Positions 1 through 9,538 of a DNA stretch of 64,000 bases are shown piece by piece (positions within the stretch are counted from its first letter, which is position 1; the number at the start of each line of letters is the position of its first letter). Both the position numbers and the translations under genes were made by a program. The notes under the pieces were generated by a model. That model did no database searches and was not told the DNA's origin. It was given only the letters and a program-made list of their open reading frames with translations. Source of the DNA: Symbiopectobacterium purcellii (GTDB lineage: Bacteria; Pseudomonadota; Gammaproteobacteria; Enterobacterales; Enterobacteriaceae); assembly GCF_019797845.1 (NCBI RefSeq), contig NZ_CP081864.1:2542001-2606000 (forward strand), given 5' to 3'.

Positions 1-277
1 AGCGCTCCGCCTTGCCCCCGTATCCACGCGACACCACGCCAACGCGATAGCCCTGACGTTGTAGTCGCTCTACCAGCCACACCACCAGCGGTGTTTTACC
101 ATTTCCACCGGCGGTCAGGTTGCCCACGATCACTACCGGGATAGGCGCGCGCCAGACACGCCGCCAGCCGGCACGGTAGCTATAACGGATAATCGCCGTT
201 ATCAGGCCGTACAACACCGAGAAAGGGATCAGCAGCCAGTAGAGCCACGATGCACCAGACCAGAGGCGCGCTATCAT
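1..277 (-). CDS. lpxK: Tetraacyldisaccharide 4'-kinase LpxK, N-terminal part (runs off window)
   Basis: Adds the 4'-phosphate to the tetraacyldisaccharide lipid A precursor at the inner membrane. Only the first ~92 codons are present; the gene continues past base 1. Seen: an N-terminal hydrophobic helix ([19 protein letters not shown]) followed by the P-loop [12 protein letters not shown] characteristic of LpxK. The ATG at 277 overlaps the msbA stop in an ATGA arrangement, so the two genes are translationally coupled as in the standard enterobacterial msbA-lpxK operon. Confidence 0.95.
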   Translation of the reverse strand, partial: MIARLWSGASWLYWLLIPFSVLYGLITAIIRYSYRAGWRRVWRAPIPVVIVGNLTAGGNGKTPLVVWLVERLQRQGYRVGVVSRGYGGKAER

Positions 278-2022
278 TCGCCAAACTGCATTTTATGCAA
301 CTGTGCGTATGCGCCATTTTTCGCCAGCAGCTCCGCGTGCGGCCCACGTTCGATAATCTGTCCATCCTCGACCACCAGAATCTCATCTGCACTCTCGATG
401 GTAGACAAACGGTGCGCAATCACCAACGCGGTACGATCTTTTTGCAGCTCATCCAGCGCGGCTTGAATCGCGCGTTCAGATTCGGTATCCAGTGCTGAGG
501 TGGCTTCATCCAGCACCAGAATCGGACAATCGCGCAGCAATGCGCGCGCAATGGCGATACGCTGACGTTGGCCGCCAGAGAGCAATACGCCATTTTCACC
601 GATAATCGTATCCAGCCCGTTATCCATTTTGCTGATAAAGTCCATCGCATGGGCCATTTTGGCTGCGCGCTCAATGTCTTCGCGCGAGTAACGATCGCCG
701 CAGGCATACGAGATATTATTCGCAATGGTGTCGTTAAACAGGTGTACGTGTTGCGACACCAACGCCACCTGACGGCGCAGCGAGGAGAGCGTATAGTCGC
801 GCAGGTCATGGCCATCCAGCAGGATTTCGCCGGATTGAATGTCGTAAAAACGCGTGATCAGGTTGGCGATAGTCGACTTACCGGAACCCGAACGCCCAAC
901 CAGCGCCACCGTTTTACCCGGAGGAATGTGCAGGCTGACATTTTTCAGCGCCAACGTCTCTTTGGTCGGATAGGCAAAACTGACGTTGCGGAATTCCACA
1001 TCACCTTCGGCCCTTTCCAGCACGCGTGTACCTTCGTCCTTCTCCTGCTCCATATCCAGAATGGCAAACAGCGTTTGGCAGGCTGCCATGCCGCGTTGAA
1101 ACTGGGCATTGACGTTCGTCAGCGATTTAAGCGGACGCATCAGGGCGATCATTGAGGAGAACACCACGGTGATGGTCCCGGCCGTCAGGGTATCCATCAC
1201 ACTCGGGAAGCTGGCGGCATAGAGCACAAATGCCAGCGCCAGAGACGCGATCAACTGGATAATCGGATCAGAAATTGCTGACGCAGACACCATCTTCATA
1301 CCTTGGGTACGAATGCGGTTACTGACTTTATCGAAACGCGCCACCTCAACGTCCTGACCGCCGAAAATCAGCACCTCTTTATGGCCTTTCAGCATCTGCT
1401 CGGCGCTAGCCGTCACCTGCCCCATGGTGTTCTGAATATTTTTGCTGATATTACGAAAGCGTTTAGATACCACGCGGATCGCGATAGCCACGATAGGGGC
1501 AATAACAATCAGGATAATAGACAGTTGCCAACTGTAGTAAAACATCAGCACAAACAGACCGATAATCGATGCACCTTCACGCACCAGCGTAATCAACGCA
1601 CTGGATGAGGAAGAAGCCACCTGCTCAGAGTCATAGGTAATACGCGAGAGCAGCGTTCCGGTTGATTGCTGATCGAAGAAGCCCACGGGCATGCCCATGA
1701 TGTGGCTGAACAAGCGCCGGCGCATATTCATCACCACCTTGCCGGATACCCAGGAGACGCAGTAGGCAGACACATAACTTGTTATGCCGCGTACCAGCAT
1801 CAGGCCCATCACCACCAGTGGCATCCACAGCAGGACGCTGCGATCGGTTTTCCCAAACCCTTCATCCAGCAAAGGCTTCAACAGCGAGAGCATCAGCGTA
1901 TCACCCGCCACATTGATGATAAGCGCAATTGCCGCTGCGGCTAAACCCGCCCTAAAGGGAGAAATCATCGGCCACAGGCGACGGAAGGTCTGCCAGGTGG
2001 AGAGGTCTTTATCATTCAGCAT
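274..2022 (-). CDS. msbA: Lipid A export ATP-binding/permease protein MsbA
   Basis: Homodimeric ABC exporter that flips core-lipid A across the inner membrane. The 582 residues equal the usual MsbA length, and the N-terminus ([16 protein letters not shown]) is essentially that of E. coli MsbA. A six-helix transmembrane domain is followed by an ATPase domain with Walker A GRSGSGKS (near residue 376), the signature LSGGQRQR and Walker B ILVLDEA, then the H-loop AHRLST. It lies between comEC and lpxK in one minus-strand operon. Confidence 0.97.
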   Translation of the reverse strand: MLNDKDLSTWQTFRRLWPMISPFRAGLAAAAIALIINVAGDTLMLSLLKPLLDEGFGKTDRSVLLWMPLVVMGLMLVRGITSYVSAYCVSWVSGKVVMNMRRRLFSHIMGMPVGFFDQQSTGTLLSRITYDSEQVASSSSSALITLVREGASIIGLFVLMFYYSWQLSIILIVIAPIVAIAIRVVSKRFRNISKNIQNTMGQVTASAEQMLKGHKEVLIFGGQDVEVARFDKVSNRIRTQGMKMVSASAISDPIIQLIASLALAFVLYAASFPSVMDTLTAGTITVVFSSMIALMRPLKSLTNVNAQFQRGMAACQTLFAILDMEQEKDEGTRVLERAEGDVEFRNVSFAYPTKETLALKNVSLHIPPGKTVALVGRSGSGKSTIANLITRFYDIQSGEILLDGHDLRDYTLSSLRRQVALVSQHVHLFNDTIANNISYACGDRYSREDIERAAKMAHAMDFISKMDNGLDTIIGENGVLLSGGQRQRIAIARALLRDCPILVLDEATSALDTESERAIQAALDELQKDRTALVIAHRLSTIESADEILVVEDGQIIERGPHAELLAKNGAYAQLHKMQFGE

Positions 2023-2059
2023 GCAATAAACCTGAATTATTTATAAATAGCCGCTTATT

Positions 2060-4339
2060 CTACTCACTATCGCGCTTTACGCCAAACCACTGATGGTACC
2101 AAAACGGCGATAGCCGCTCACGATAGGGTAAAACCAGCAAGTGTTCGTTGAAAAAACGCACACTGACTTGTCCTGATTGTGCCGTATCAACCCAATGATG
2201 CCCCGCGTTGCGATAACGTGCGATAACCGCAGCAGACGGCAGACGCCACGGATTATAGCGCCCGGTAGAGGCAAGCGCATACCGGGGATTCACCGCGCGT
2301 AAAAACGGCGCACTGGATGAGGTCTTGCTGCCGTGATGGGGAATTTGTAACAAATCCGCAGTCAGTTGGTCTCGCAGCGCGCTCTCAAGCCGTCGTTCCG
2401 TTTTCATTTCAATATCTCCGGTCAATAGCACTCGGTGTCTACCGTCATCGATACGCACCACGCAGGAATCATCGTTTCCTGCGTGTGCCACCCGTATCGG
2501 CGGCCACAACACCGTAAACGTCAACCCCTGCCACTGCCAGGTTTCTCCTTGAATACACGCGCGATGACCCGGCTGGGTAAACGGGCTGTAGACGGTGAGC
2601 CCCGGATACGCCTGCAACAAAGAGCCCAGCCCTCCGATGTGATCCTGATGGCTGTGACTAAGAATAACCGCCTCGGGCGTAATGCCACGCCAGCGTAAAT
2701 AGGGCAAAATCTCGTACTGCGCCATGTCGCCGCCCGACCACTGGCTGCCGGTATCAAACAGGACAGTCTGCCCCTCTCGCTCGATAACAATGGCTAATCC
2801 GTGCCCCACATCCAGCATATCCACGCGCCATTCCGGTTGCGGGGTTGCCGCCCGTTGCAGCACCACATAGAGCACTAACGCCGCCACACTGGCAGGATAG
2901 ACGCGCCACCAGCCAAAACGCCAGATAATGACGCCGCACCACCCCATCAGGCTCCAGGCAAGATAGTGTTCGTCAATCGCTATCCAGCCGCGTTTTAGCG
3001 GCTTGAGCACCATGAACACCACATCCAACGAACGATCCGCCAGCCACCAACTGCTAAAACTTAACGTGGGGAATAACGCCAGCGGCAGTGCCACCAACAC
3101 CAAGGGCGTCGTAACAAAAGAAACCAGCGGCACGGCCCAGATATTGGCCGGTAGCGATGTCAGGCTGATGCCCTTAAAAATCCCCCATTGTAACGGCAGC
3201 AACAGTAAGGTAATGCCACACTGCAAATGCGCCACACGCACCAGTACCCAATGCCATCCTTGCCGTAAGCCATAGGGCAACGGTGCCCATTGAAACCAGA
3301 AAATCAACCCTGCGACGGCCACGCAAGAAAGCCAAAAGCTGTTGGACAATACCATCATTGGCTCGCTAAGAAACACGATTGCGACACACCACAGCCACAC
3401 TTGCCAGGATGTACAGATAACACCCCGCCAGCGAATCAGCGTCCAGACGCTGTATGCCAGTGCCGCCCGAATCGCCGGTGGGTTCTCACCTGCTAACCAT
3501 GCATAGCTCCAGGCCAGGAGCACACCGGCCAACAGGGGTAACGGAGGTACGATCCACCGCAAGGGTAACAGGCGTTGCAGAGCACGCATCAGCCCCCAGC
3601 CGAACATGGCAGCCAGAACGATGTGCAACCCAGAAATCACCATCAGGTGCATGGTGCCCGTCTGTTGCAACACAGCACTGGCTTCAGGCGTTAGTGTTTT
3701 CATTACGCCAAACATTAACGCCAGTAAGATGGCATGCCACTGCAGCGAACTGGCATGCTGTTCAACCTGCGTTAACAGACGCTGCCTCACACCGCATGCT
3801 AACGTGATTGGTGTAGCGCGCAGCACGCGCGCTGACGCTAACTGTCGCTTGGCAATACCCCAGCGTTGTCTATCAAATCCACCTTGATTTAACCGACTGT
3901 GCAACGGACGAAAGCGGGCGCGAATCGACCAACGCTGCCCACCGCACCATGCTTGCATCGTATTTGGCAACGTGAGCGTGGCGTAAAACGCCGGAAAAAC
4001 CCATCGGCCTTGCAGCTTTTCAACCTGAACCAGAATCTGTTGATCCTGATGACCGGAGATACGCATCTCAACGATCTTCACCTCAGCGCTCAGCGTTTTG
4101 CCATCAATACTGACCATTGTCGTCAGCATGGAACGGGCATCAAGCAGCGCGAACGCCAAGCAGAGAGAGGAGAGGCTTAACACGCGTACTATTTTGGAGC
4201 GACACGTTACCAGCAGCAGCGTTGATATCATCAACACCGTGACTGAGGCCCAACGCGGCGGTATCTGTGGCAACCACAGCAGAGGCAGTGTGCCCGCAAT
4301 AACAGCACATGACGCCAGACTAAACGACATTCTCGCCAT
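2060..4339 (-). CDS. ycaI: ComEC/Rec2-family inner-membrane channel protein (YcaI)
   Basis: Large polytopic membrane protein (759 aa) of the ComEC/Rec2 family, which in competent bacteria passes single-stranded DNA across the inner membrane; its role in enterobacteria is less clear. Seen: N-terminal hydrophobic segments and a soluble domain, a central competence domain with many membrane helices (GTMHLMVISGLHIVL is typical), and a C-terminal metallo-beta-lactamase-like domain with the metal motif LSHSHQDHIGG. The ATG at 4339 follows a GGGAG ribosome site at good spacing. It precedes msbA with a 37-bp gap, so co-transcription is likely. Confidence 0.93.
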   Translation of the reverse strand: MARMSFSLASCAVIAGTLPLLWLPQIPPRWASVTVLMISTLLLVTCRSKIVRVLSLSSLCLAFALLDARSMLTTMVSIDGKTLSAEVKIVEMRISGHQDQQILVQVEKLQGRWVFPAFYATLTLPNTMQAWCGGQRWSIRARFRPLHSRLNQGGFDRQRWGIAKRQLASARVLRATPITLACGVRQRLLTQVEQHASSLQWHAILLALMFGVMKTLTPEASAVLQQTGTMHLMVISGLHIVLAAMFGWGLMRALQRLLPLRWIVPPLPLLAGVLLAWSYAWLAGENPPAIRAALAYSVWTLIRWRGVICTSWQVWLWCVAIVFLSEPMMVLSNSFWLSCVAVAGLIFWFQWAPLPYGLRQGWHWVLVRVAHLQCGITLLLLPLQWGIFKGISLTSLPANIWAVPLVSFVTTPLVLVALPLALFPTLSFSSWWLADRSLDVVFMVLKPLKRGWIAIDEHYLAWSLMGWCGVIIWRFGWWRVYPASVAALVLYVVLQRAATPQPEWRVDMLDVGHGLAIVIEREGQTVLFDTGSQWSGGDMAQYEILPYLRWRGITPEAVILSHSHQDHIGGLGSLLQAYPGLTVYSPFTQPGHRACIQGETWQWQGLTFTVLWPPIRVAHAGNDDSCVVRIDDGRHRVLLTGDIEMKTERRLESALRDQLTADLLQIPHHGSKTSSSAPFLRAVNPRYALASTGRYNPWRLPSAAVIARYRNAGHHWVDTAQSGQVSVRFFNEHLLVLPYRERLSPFWYHQWFGVKRDSE

Positions 4340-4544
4340 CGCAGCTCCCTTTAGTCTTCAACTGCCAGCAGCGTGACCGGTTACGGAGGAAGGGAACAGC
4401 CTTATGCTTCAACGATACAGCGGGATTCGCACGGGACGACGCCAATTTTCATGACGGTGCAGGATGGGGGGAAACGCGATCGCAATCGTCAGCGGGCCAG
4501 AGACCACGCGAGAAACATCACGCAGCAAGCAAATTACAGCAATA

Positions 4545-4567
4545 AAAAAGGCCGCATAGGCGGCCTG
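4545..4567 (-). terminator. Rho-independent terminator downstream of yeeX
   Basis: Read on the minus strand, an AGGCCGCC/GCGGCCT-type stem with a 3-base loop is followed by a run of T. It lies 20 bp past the yeeX stop. Bases 4340-4544, between this hairpin and comEC, show no convincing gene. Confidence 0.8.
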
Positions 4568-4586
4568 ATGAAAAAGGAGGTGGTAC

Positions 4587-4928
4587 TTACGCGTCTTTAC
4601 CCGGCACGGCGCACTTCATTTCGCCCATCTCTTTCAATTTCTTCGAGAGATCTCGACGCTCTTTGGATAGATCGGCATTCTTGATGATGTATTCATCCAC
4701 GCGATCTTCATAGTCACCGCGCATGGTGGCAATAATGCCCTGCACATCTTCGATACTCATGCCCGGTTTCAGGTATTCGCTCAGGTTATCCAGCAGCAGC
4801 ACGCGTTTCTGGTTATCACGGATTTTCTTCTCGTTGTCGACAATTTCACGCTGCAACTTGTTCTTGCGACGGAAAATTCGCACAAACTCGAGCACATCCT
4901 GGAAACAGGGCTTGGTCGCCTTATCCAT
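4587..4928 (-). CDS. yeeX: DUF496 (UPF0265) family protein YeeX
   Basis: Small highly charged coiled-coil protein (113 aa) of unknown function, conserved in enterobacteria. The stretch [20 protein letters not shown] and the phrase [15 protein letters not shown] are nearly identical to E. coli YeeX. An in-frame start at 4994 exists, but the family begins at MDKATKP, so the ATG at 4928 is chosen. In E. coli yeeX lies in the same chromosomal neighbourhood as sbcB and the his operon, which agrees with the right side of this window. Confidence 0.95.
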   Translation of the reverse strand: MDKATKPCFQDVLEFVRIFRRKNKLQREIVDNEKKIRDNQKRVLLLDNLSEYLKPGMSIEDVQGIIATMRGDYEDRVDEYIIKNADLSKERRDLSKKLKEMGEMKCAVPGKDA

Positions 4929-5080
4929 TGTTATCCCCTTACGTGGATCAGTTAATTTTGAGATCAACGGTGTGTTGACCGTCACTCCGCTCACGATACA
5001 GGGGAGTGACTATGCTCGACAAGTCGGTTTTTCAGTTACGCCGCCTGCCGTCCCATCAAAGGCGAAAATCGGTGATATTA

Positions 5081-5839
5081 TCAACGATAATAGACGGCAA
5101 TGCGTTGATTGCGTACCTGTTCAATCTCCACCTGAGTATCAAAAATGGATTCCAGCACCGAGGAGACCATCACTTCTTCCGGCTTGCCGTTGTAAACAAT
5201 TTGCCCTTTGCGCATCGCAATAATGTAATCCGAGTAGGCTGACGCAAAGTTGATGTCATGGATGACCAGTACGATGGTTTTGCCCAATTCATCCGCTGCG
5301 CGACGAATCTGTTTCATCATCGCCACCGCATGTTTCATGTCGAGATTGTTCAATGGCTCATCCAGCAGCACGTATTCAGTGTCCTGACACAAGACCATCG
5401 CCACATAGGCACGCTGGCGCTGTCCACCGGACAGTTCGTCCAGAAAACGATCTTTAAACTCGGTGAGATTGAGAAAGGCCAGTGCATCCGCAATACGTTT
5501 GCGATCGTCGTCATTCAAACGCCCTTTGGTATAGGGATAGCGACCAAAACCGACCAACTCTTCAACGGTGAGGCGGCTGGTAAAACGGTTTTCCTGACGC
5601 AACACAGAGAGGCAGGTCGCCATCTGCTCACCGGGCGTGGTGGCAATATCCATCCCATTGACGGTAACGCGACCGTTGTCCGCCGCCAATAAGCGACTTA
5701 TCACCGACAGCAGAGTGGATTTCCCTGCCCCGTTAGGCCCAATGATTGACGTTACGCCACCACGGGAAATCGTGGCGGTAATGTCATTCAGCACCACTTG
5801 ATCGTAATAGGCCTTGGTTAGATGCTCGATCTCAATCAC
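5081..5839 (-). CDS. Ferric-siderophore ABC transporter, ATP-binding subunit
   Basis: Cytoplasmic ATPase of a siderophore/iron importer (FepC/YclP/CeuD class, 252 aa). Walker A GPNGAGKS at residues 34-41, signature LSGGQRQR and Walker B YVLLDEP are visible. It is the last gene of a four-gene operon (binding protein, two permeases, ATPase), and its ATG overlaps the preceding permease stop by 4 bases. The exact substrate (for example catechol siderophores) cannot be read from sequence. Confidence 0.93.
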   Translation of the reverse strand: MIEIEHLTKAYYDQVVLNDITATISRGGVTSIIGPNGAGKSTLLSVISRLLAADNGRVTVNGMDIATTPGEQMATCLSVLRQENRFTSRLTVEELVGFGRYPYTKGRLNDDDRKRIADALAFLNLTEFKDRFLDELSGGQRQRAYVAMVLCQDTEYVLLDEPLNNLDMKHAVAMMKQIRRAADELGKTIVLVIHDINFASAYSDYIIAMRKGQIVYNGKPEEVMVSSVLESIFDTQVEIEQVRNQRIAVYYR

Positions 5840-6840
5840 ACGGCAACCTTTTTCAATAACAACAAGATGAACAGTGTTCCACCGATAAACTCAATCACGA
5901 CGGACAACGCCCCGGCCATGTTCAGCAGGTGCTCCAGAATCAGCTGTCCGCCGACCAAGGATATCACCCCAAGCAGAAACGCCGTGGGCAACAAAATGCG
6001 ATGCTGGCTCGAACCGGCTACCAGATACGCCAGATTGGCCACCATAAAGCCCAGAAAAGTGAGCGGTCCGACCAGCGCGGTAGAAACCGCCACCAGTACC
6101 GACACCAGCAGCAAAATCAATGTGACGCTGCGGTTAAAGTTGATGCCCAGGTTCACCGCGCTATAACGCCCTAACGCCAGCACATCCAGCTCGAAACGCC
6201 GCCGCCAGATAACGATAGCGACCATCACCACGATCAGCGCCGTCAACGCGATCAGCTCTGGCACCGCACGGGTAAAGGTGGCAAACATACGCCCTTGCAA
6301 CACGGCAAACTCCGTGGGCGTCAGTAGCCGCTGCATCAGGCTTGAGGCGCTACGGAACAGCGTGCCGCAGATAATACCGACCAGCAGTACCAGATGCAGG
6401 TTGTCGCGCCGCCCCAGAAACAGCCAGCGATAAAGCACCGCGGAGAACATCACCAGCAGCAGCGCTTCACACAGAAACTTGCCACTGACGCCCACCCAGG
6501 GAATGCCCTTGGCGCCAAATACAAAGATGATCAGCGTTTGAATCAGCACAAACAGGGTTTCGAACCCCATAATGGAGGGCGTGAGGATGCGGTTGTTGGT
6601 CACGGTTTGAAACAGCAGCGTGGAGGTGCTGGCAGCGAATGCCACCAGTAACATGGTGGCCAGCGTCAAACCTCGATGCACCAGAATATACTGCAAATTG
6701 CTGCCGAGCTTGATGGTCATAAAAATAACGATCGTCGTCAGTGCCAATGCACTGAGTAACCACAAGCGTTTTGCGGGCGTGGCGATAACGGCCATCAGTC
6801 CGTTATTGCTACGGGATAGTTTAACCTCGTTAACTGACAT
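5836..6840 (-). CDS. Ferric-siderophore ABC transporter, permease subunit (FecCD family)
   Basis: Inner-membrane permease of 334 aa, the full length expected for FecCD/YclO/CeuC proteins, with about nine hydrophobic segments. The conserved glycine- and proline-containing stretches (GPLTFLGFMVANLA and the LALGRYSAVNLGI region before the coupling helix) are present. It overlaps the upstream permease gene by 11 bases and the downstream ATPase gene by 4, a tightly coupled operon. Confidence 0.93.
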   Translation of the reverse strand: MSVNEVKLSRSNNGLMAVIATPAKRLWLLSALALTTIVIFMTIKLGSNLQYILVHRGLTLATMLLVAFAASTSTLLFQTVTNNRILTPSIMGFETLFVLIQTLIIFVFGAKGIPWVGVSGKFLCEALLLVMFSAVLYRWLFLGRRDNLHLVLLVGIICGTLFRSASSLMQRLLTPTEFAVLQGRMFATFTRAVPELIALTALIVVMVAIVIWRRRFELDVLALGRYSAVNLGINFNRSVTLILLLVSVLVAVSTALVGPLTFLGFMVANLAYLVAGSSQHRILLPTAFLLGVISLVGGQLILEHLLNMAGALSVVIEFIGGTLFILLLLKKVAV

Positions 6841-7522
6841 GGCGTTTTTGACTCAACAACAGGATAAGGAACACCACTGCGCCAATGACGCCCAGAATGA
6901 CACTCACCGGGATCTCAAACGGATAACGTATCACCCGCCCAATCACGTCACACAGCAACACCAATCCCCCACCCAGCAGACACACCCAGGGAATGGTTTT
7001 ACGCACATTGTCACCAAGCAGCATACTGATCAGGTTAGGCACGATCAGGCCGAGGAAAGGGAGCGTACCGACCACCACCATCACTACCCCGCTGATGATG
7101 GCAATAATCGCCAACCCGAGCAGCATCACTTGCCGGTAGTTGAGACCGACGTTGACGGAAAACTCGCGCCCCATGCCTGCGACAGTAAAGCGATCTGCCG
7201 TCCAACAGGCAATCAATGTAAGAATACCCACCAGCCACAACAGTTCGTAACGTCCGCGCAACACGCCGGAGAAATCGCCTGACTCCCAGCCGCTCAGCGA
7301 CTGCAACAGATCAAAGTGCATCGCCGCGAAGGTGGTTATCGCGCCGATCACCGCGCCCAGCATAATCCCTACCAGCGGCACCACCAGCGCCGATTTCAGC
7401 ACGATACGGCGTAGCAGCAACATAAACAGCACGGTGCCTGCCATGGCAAACAGGCTGGCAACGATCATCCCCGCCAACAGGATAAATACGGCCGACAAAT
7501 AGACAGGTTTCATGGCAAACAT
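6830..7522 (-). CDS. FecCD-family permease subunit, internally shortened (likely defective)
   Basis: Partner permease (YclN/CeuB type) of the siderophore importer. Only 230 aa, against ~315-330 for the family. The first ~15 residues (MKPVYLSAVFILLAG) look like a normal N-terminus, but the next residues (MIVASLFAMAGTVLFM) align with a helix that normally sits ~90 residues further in. The conserved RLPR...SG...Q...RNP segment with two to three helices is missing, while the reading frame is kept. The C-terminal half (GTLPFLGLIVPNLISMLLGDN) is normal. The start could be the ATG at 7522 or 7513. I infer an in-frame deletion that probably inactivates import through this system. Confidence 0.8.
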   Translation of the reverse strand: MFAMKPVYLSAVFILLAGMIVASLFAMAGTVLFMLLLRRIVLKSALVVPLVGIMLGAVIGAITTFAAMHFDLLQSLSGWESGDFSGVLRGRYELLWLVGILTLIACWTADRFTVAGMGREFSVNVGLNYRQVMLLGLAIIAIISGVVMVVVGTLPFLGLIVPNLISMLLGDNVRKTIPWVCLLGGGLVLLCDVIGRVIRYPFEIPVSVILGVIGAVVFLILLLSQKRHVS

Positions 7523-7534
7523 CGTGCTGTCTGA

Positions 7535-8476
7535 TTACTTCTTGTCTAACGCTTTATTAACGTCATCTATCAGACGCGAATAGCTCTGTAAGCCACCGGC
7601 GATATAGAGTGACGCGGAATCCAGATACACCACATGCTGGTTCTGCCACGCCTTGGTTTTCGTTACCAGCGGGTTATCCAACACTTGCTGAGCAGGCAAG
7701 CCGCCAGTGGTGCCGATAGCGCTGTCGCGGTCTAACACGAACAACCATTCCGGGTTAATGCTCAGCAACAGTTCAGCGGTAACCACGTTACCATGGCGAC
7801 CCGGATCCGGGAATTCCGTGGCAGTGGCGAACCCCAGTTCGTCGAACACAAAGCCAAAGCGTGATTTCGGGCCATAGGCAGAAATCTTGCCGCCGTTGAC
7901 CATCAGCACCATGGCTGTACCGGCTTGTCCCGCTTTTTCACGGGTTTGTGCGACGCGTTGTTTGAAATCGTCGAGTTTGGCCTTGACTTCATCTTGCTTG
8001 CCGAAAATCTCACCCAGTTGCTCAATGCGATGGAGAAAGCTCGGCATAAATTGCTGCTCATCGACATCCAGAGAAATGGTCGGCGCAATACCGCTGAGCT
8101 TTTCATAGGCATCACGGGCACGGCCACCCGCAATAATCAGGTCCGGCTTGGCACTGCTCAGCGCTTCATAGTTAGGCTCAAACAGGGTGCCGGCATTCAG
8201 GTATTCGCTGCCGGCGTATTTGGCCAGGAAAGGAGGAAGATGCGCGCTGCTTTGCGGAACGCCGGCGACTGGAATTTGCAATGCATCCAGTGTATCCAGA
8301 ATGGCAGGATCAAACACGACAACTTTTTTCGGATGCAGCGGTACCGTTGTTACCCCTTGGGCATGTTCAACGCTAATGGTTGAACTGGCGCTAGAGGACG
8401 TCTCTGACTGATCGCACCCTGCTACTACCAGCAAAGAAGCTAACAGCGTCGTTTTAATCGCACTGGAAAACCGCAT
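7535..8476 (-). CDS. Siderophore-binding periplasmic lipoprotein of the iron ABC importer
   Basis: Substrate-binding protein (~313 aa) of the FepB/CeuE/YclQ class. A lipoprotein signal peptide ends in the lipobox LVVAGC; the mature part begins with a Ser-rich linker and has the helical-backbone binding-protein pattern (KVVVFDPAILDTLDALQI; KPDLIIAGGRA). Two adjacent ATGs (8479, 8476) follow AAGGAG; the second has better spacing. First gene of the operon, preceded by a Fur-like site. Confidence 0.92.
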   Translation of the reverse strand: MRFSSAIKTTLLASLLVVAGCDQSETSSSASSTISVEHAQGVTTVPLHPKKVVVFDPAILDTLDALQIPVAGVPQSSAHLPPFLAKYAGSEYLNAGTLFEPNYEALSSAKPDLIIAGGRARDAYEKLSGIAPTISLDVDEQQFMPSFLHRIEQLGEIFGKQDEVKAKLDDFKQRVAQTREKAGQAGTAMVLMVNGGKISAYGPKSRFGFVFDELGFATATEFPDPGRHGNVVTAELLLSINPEWLFVLDRDSAIGTTGGLPAQQVLDNPLVTKTKAWQNQHVVYLDSASLYIAGGLQSYSRLIDDVNKALDKK

Positions 8477-8524
8477 CATCGTCTCCTTGTTAATTGCCTT
8501 CCTACACTGCACTGCGTGTCAGAA

Positions 8525-8550
8525 GGAATTTAATTATCATTCGCATTAAA
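8525..8550. promoter_or_regulatory. Candidate Fur box upstream of the iron-uptake operon
   Basis: Read on the minus strand, the stretch contains AATGATAATTA, a good half of the Fur consensus, with a degenerate second half. It lies ~50 bp before the first iron-uptake gene, where iron-dependent repression would be expected. Confidence 0.5.
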
Positions 8551-8709
8551 GTGCGAAATTGTAACGAATGATGGTGCTAATGCATAGGGATTCCTGCCCC
8601 TTAGGAATTGATGCACATCAGGAAACCCGCACAGAATCTCATTTCAATGGTATTCTTGGCGCTTATCCGGACGAACGGCACACCCAAGGACAGTCGAGCG
8701 ACAGAGAAT

Positions 8710-8775
8710 ATGGCCGATACCACGCAACCTACGTTTTTCATCCATGAATACAATACAGCTTCGTTAACCTTCTGA
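8710..8775 (+). pseudogene. sbcB: Displaced original 5' end of sbcB at the left prophage junction
   Basis: The ATG at 8710 opens a frame reading M-ADTTQPTFFIHEYNT and then stops at 8775. This matches the start of the intact exonuclease I at 50898 (QPTYFIHDYET) and of the family (TFLFHDYETFG in E. coli). Downstream of the shared ATCCATGA the sequence is no longer sbcB. It is the host start and promoter side of sbcB, cut off by prophage integration. Confidence 0.85.
8740..8747. other. attL crossover core (ATCCATGA)
   Basis: Eight bases identical to 50931-50938, lying at the same codons of sbcB in both copies. Left of it the sequence is host sbcB; right of it sbcB similarity ends. Confidence 0.7.
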
Positions 8776-8808
8776 ATTAACTCGAAGAGAACAACAATCA
8801 CAATTAAA

Positions 8809-8827
8809 TGTGTACGCAAATGTGTAC
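8809..8827. repeat. Two direct TGTGTAC repeats near attL (candidate integrase arm sites)
   Basis: TGTGTAC occurs at 8809-8815 and 8821-8827, 12 bp apart. The same heptamer occurs three times next to attR beside the integrase gene. Such repeats flanking the core are how tyrosine integrases bind their arm sites. The rest of 8776-9021 holds no convincing gene. Confidence 0.5.
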
Positions 8828-9538
8828 TCATGCCATCCTTGGCATTCGCACCGCACCTTAAGTCACACCAGCATCGAGAGTGGTCGCGCTTGCGTTGACA
8901 GATCAGCGCTGAGCTGACAGGCAATTTCCTGAAATCTTCAATGACATGTAACGCTTTCTTTCAATGACAGGATTAATTGGATATATTATGTGTAATTTGT
9001 ATTAAATGCGAAGAGATTAAAATGAGTTTCTTTCTTACATTTGGTTTTCTCACACTATCGTTATTAAACCATACAACATATATTTATATCGCTGGCCTTG
9101 TTTTAATTGCCATATATGCAATGATTAAAGGTCGCTTGCTTCATTTTAGGGAAAATGAGATTCTTTCATTCCTGGCGTTTTCATTGTTCATTTTATTATC
9201 CGCTCTTTACTTCTTAATTTTTACAGAAAACCCAGCGGATGAATCAGTAAAATCATTCAATAATAATTTGGTCTTTTCATTTATACTTTTCTTTATTGGC
9301 TTTATAATTTATAAAATAACAATAAGCGATAATTGCGAGAAAGATTTAAAGAATGCAATAAGAAATATTTTAGCAATACACGTGTCAGTATTTATTATTC
9401 AGTTTTTGATTGTGTATTCAACTGGAAGTTTCATAGATTTCGTCAAGCCGATTACTGGTGAGGAATCTAGGTATATGAATTATATACTATCTGGATCCTT
9501 ATCTTCGCTGATACAGTACAGGGCTACCGGACTATACG

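Noticed and set aside
568..1155. 195-codon plus-strand frame opposite msbA
   Set aside because: Shadow frame; msbA is full length and highly conserved on the other strand.
8601..8924. 107-codon minus-strand frame at the left prophage end
   Set aside because: It is antisense to the sbcB remnant and spans the attL junction, so part host and part phage; no ribosome site or recognisable sequence.
8977..9021. Longer TTG start for the Wzy-like gene
   Set aside because: The added residues are Cys-rich and unlike a membrane-protein start; the ATG at 9022 gives a normal hydrophobic N-terminus.
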